A DNA stretch of 64,000 bases, from the NCBI RefSeq assembly GCF_963662255.1, contig NC_085055.1, positions 19,206,704-19,270,703 on the forward strand. The letters are read 5' to 3'. Positions within the stretch are counted from its first letter, which is position 1. Each line of letters starts with the position of its first letter. The DNA is from Cinclus cinclus. Its lineage: Eukaryota; Chordata; Aves; Passeriformes; Cinclidae. The position numbers and the translations under genes were made by a program. Shown here piece after piece: positions 61,451 through 64,000 of this stretch. The notes below the pieces were generated by a model, which ran no database searches, was not told the DNA's origin, and saw only the letters and a list, made by a program, of their open reading frames with translations.

Positions 61451-63008
61451 CATCTCCACACAAAGTGAAGAAAGACCCTCCGGCAAATTCAGGAAGGGGC
61501 TGGAGTGTCAAGGAGAATGTACAATTGACACACCAATGGCTGAGCAGTGTCTGATGTCCAGTTCCTGTGGGGAAGAGCTTCACTCATTGCCCATGGTGCA
61601 GTGCAAGGACGGCATAGCCCTCTCTGGGAACTTGTCTTTCTCAGAGGGAACTTAACTGCAAGGCATCCCAGGAGGACACAAGTCCAAATGTCTGCTCAAA
61701 GTGGGGCTGGAGACAAAGCAAGGAGCAGGTGACTCAGTGATTGCAGCCTCAGCATGATGCCCAGCTGTGGAGAATCACAAAGTTCTCTGCCCATCTGGTT
61801 CCAGTGGATCACCAGTCTCTGGGAGTCTTTGCAGGATCTAGAACACCCCACAGTCTACTTTTACCAAGGCCCACCTGGCTCAAAGCCAGTCTGGGCTGGG
61901 AGGTGCCAGGAGTGCTGGGCAGGAGGCCCAGCTGAGGGGAGCAGGAGCTGCAGCTCAACTGATCTGTGGGATAAGAACTTGTGGAGGGAAGAAGCTGCAG
62001 TGTTTGGGACCAGGAGGGGCCAGGCAGTGTTGAGCCTGGCTGAACAAAAGCCAGTCTGCCTTGGCCAGGAATGCCTGAGCCCTGCTCACCTGCTTGGAAG
62101 GCAGCTCTGCCAAGCACTACCCCACAAGGCTCCCGCAGCACTGCTGCTCCCCACCCCTGCTGCTTGCAGCCTGCCTGCCTCCTGCTCCTCCACTGCACAT
62201 GGGCACTGCCTCCCACGCTGCCACCTCACACCCTGGCTTGGCTCCTGCACGTCTCATATTGGCTGCCTCCTCCTTCCAGCCCCCTGCACATATCCCAGCT
62301 CCAGCTCCTGGCAGGTGCCTGTGCTCCTCTGGCTCTCACACGTGGGCTTGGCAACCTCATACCGCCGGGTGTGAACCTTTCCACTGCTAGTGGAAAGACA
62401 AGTCAACAAGCGGAACAAAAGAGAACTCTTGTACCAGTGCATCACAGCTGGAAAAGGCCCTGGAGAAAACACTAGTGTTCTCTTATTGTGAAAGGCTTAA
62501 CTGCACCCATCTCCCTGACTGTGTCCCATGCAGGTCTGATGCTGCTTCTGCTCTGCCCTGATTAGTCCTTGATGGAGTTTTTTTAACTCATCAGACAAAA
62601 TGAAACACTGGTCGTCTTCACAAAGGCAGTTAAAAGTGTATTCCTTTGGGAACCTCACAATACCTATTTATGAGCAATCTCAAAGAGCTCTCTAAAAGCA
62701 TTAAATAAAAATGCATCAGGCATGAGCAAGTACATTGATGTCAGTAAGGCTGGGTGCACAACTGGAACAAAGAATAGCAACAGACTTCTTGGGCTGAGTT
62801 AACACATTTTTCATGGACGGTCAGTAACATGACTACCTGTACAATCATCATCGACAGAGAAGGAGCAACATGTGAGGGTAATGCACTCTAGGTCCTACTT
62901 GTTATGGTATGCTCATGTTATTTTTTAGTCTACAGGTGATTCCATTTAATCCTTTTACATTATCTAGGAATGATAAGTAAAAATTGTATAAATTGCTACA
63001 TTGAGTAT
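61451..63008. other. Single-copy flank without a recognised gene
   Basis: Not repeated elsewhere in the window. A 206-codon plus-strand frame (61754-62374) has low-complexity Cys/Pro/Ser composition and no motif that I recognise, so I do not call it a gene. Positions 62470-63008 are AT-richer and featureless to me. Confidence 0.6.
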
Positions 63009-63207
63009 ATGTGGGGCTGGAGACAAGTGCTTTCCTCAGTGCCACCACCAGGGCGCGATACAATAACCATATATTGTAATCTGCTGTGTGCCTGCCGTGT
63101 GCGTGTTAGGATGAGATATCCCCGCGCACCCAGCGCGCTGAATAAAACAAACACGGCTTCTTGGACTTTGTCTTGGAAGTGTCTCTCAGCCTGGTCTGGG
63201 GAGTTTC
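63009..63207 (+). mobile_element. Possible solo-LTR fragment of an endogenous retrovirus
   Basis: A segment with CCCCGCGCACCCAGCGCGCTG just before an AATAAA signal (about 63141), then ACACGGCTTCTTGGACTTTG, has the look of the R/U5 part of an avian ERV LTR. No coding part adjoins it. The ends are guesses: TGTGGGG at the left and the CR1 start at the right. It could instead be unrelated sequence. Confidence 0.4.
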
Positions 63208-63512
63208 AATCTCTCTTTGATCTCTAGAACCTGGGATTCCTGTAACCTGGTCTTGCTAGTAAAGACCAATGCAAAGGAGTCATTCAGTGTATCAACCTTT
63301 TCTGTGTCCTGCATCATCATGTTCCCCAGATCATTCACCAATGTGCTGTGTGTGCCCTCTGTCATGTGGATACTTAGAGAAATCCTCCTTGTTCTCTTTG
63401 ACAGCCCTGACCAGATGCAATTCCATTTCAGCTTTGGCTTTCGTAACTGCATTTGTGCATGCTCAGACAGAGCAAGAAGATACGAAAAATAATTCTTAAT
63501 TACCTTATGCAC
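63190..63512 (-). mobile_element. CR1 LINE ORF2 fragment
   Basis: On the minus strand the frame contains DTEKVDTLNDSFALVF followed by TSKTRLQESQVLE, the linker region before the reverse transcriptase of CR1 ORF2. Upstream is a decayed RKPKLKWNCIWS-like stretch. It comes from another part of the element than the D-block fragments and is a separate insertion. Confidence 0.8.
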
Positions 63513-64000
63513 TTTTGTCCTGTAAACTGCCAGCCAGATGCTTTAGGGAATGTATCTGTGTGGCCAATCAAAACACTTCTACCCACACCCAGGCGTGCAC
63601 ATACACACATCATATACTGTAGGAATTCTCTGAAGACACAAGCAGAGGCCAGGAGCTCTGGAGATTCAGGGGAGGATGATGGAGCAACTATTCACAGCTA
63701 TTGCAAAAGAAACCAAAATCATCTCAATATGAAAGGAAACTGCAGGTGTTCATTGTTCTATTTTGACAAAAGACCAAAAACTAGAACAACCAGTTGTACT
63801 TACAGAAATGCAGAGCTAGAGCAAGGCAAAACAAATTTTAGGGTTATGCTCACATAGCTTCTGTATTTATGAGGGTGAAAGCTTGCCAGGCCCAGCAGCA
63901 TGATGGGCTGGATGAACTGAGCACATGCACGTCCAAGCACACAGCTGCAACCCCTGATCTGTCAGGGACACTTCTGCCTGCCTGAATCCTGTAAGTGGAC
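63513..64000. other. Single-copy flank, nothing recognised
   Basis: Mixed-composition sequence without tRNA, keratin or CR1 similarity that I can see. Confidence 0.5.

Noticed and set aside
61754..62374. 206-codon frame in the single-copy flank
   Set aside because: Cys/Pro/Ser-rich composition without motif or splice context. An overlapping 134-codon plus-strand frame and a 135-codon minus-strand frame look equally good, so chance is likely.

Overview
This is vertebrate, almost certainly avian, DNA. Thirteen copies of one feather-type beta-keratin (corneous beta-protein) gene are present, each with the usual layout: a TATA box, a short non-coding exon 1, one intron and an intronless coding exon. 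They are mixed with eukaryotic tRNA genes that have Pol III terminators and with CR1 LINE remnants. Nothing bacterial is present. Almost all long open frames that overlap the array are shadows of GC-rich repeated sequence.

Layout. Positions 1 to about 61,450 form an array of three building blocks. (1) K is a 1,242-bp keratin module. It carries 118 bp upstream of the TATA box, exon 1, a 529-bp intron, the 105-codon gene and the polyadenylation signal. K1 to K13 alternate strictly in strand (+,-,+,-...). (2) C is a spacer of about 3.68 kb between the 3' ends of convergent keratin genes. It holds tRNA-Gln(CTG), an initiator-type tRNA-Met(CAT), tRNA-Ser(AGA), a GGA microsatellite and an AT-rich island. 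(3) D is a spacer of about 3.24 kb between the 5' ends of divergent keratin genes. It holds a truncated CR1 and an old internal inverted repeat. The order is D0f K1 C1f K2 D1f K3 C2f K4 D2f K5 C3r K6 D3r K7 C4f K8 D4f K9 C5r K10 D5r K11 C6f K12 D6r K13 C7f(partial), where f and r give block orientation.

Higher-order structure. C2-D2-C3-D3 is followed by a second copy (C4-D4-C5-D5) with a period of exactly 18,804 bp. I found no difference between them where I compared them. C2 and C3 lie in arms of a near-perfect inverted repeat of about 7.9 kb with D2 as its loop. All four combinations of 5' flank (A or B) and 3' flank (Gln side or Ser side) occur among the keratin copies. Recombination between inverted keratin modules therefore appears to flip C and D blocks independently. 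The outer blocks (D0, C1, C6, D6, C7) share variants that the homogenised core (D1 to D5, C2 to C5) lacks.

Twelve keratin copies encode the same 105-residue protein. K2 has a one-base deletion and is broken. From about 61,230 the array similarity decays, and beyond about 61,450 the sequence is single-copy. There I see only a probable solo-LTR fragment and a CR1 ORF2 fragment. The keratins are structural proteins of skin appendages, and the tRNA genes appear to be passengers amplified with them. Identity between copies was judged by eye at many points and not by full alignment, and a collapsed or duplicated assembly remains possible.
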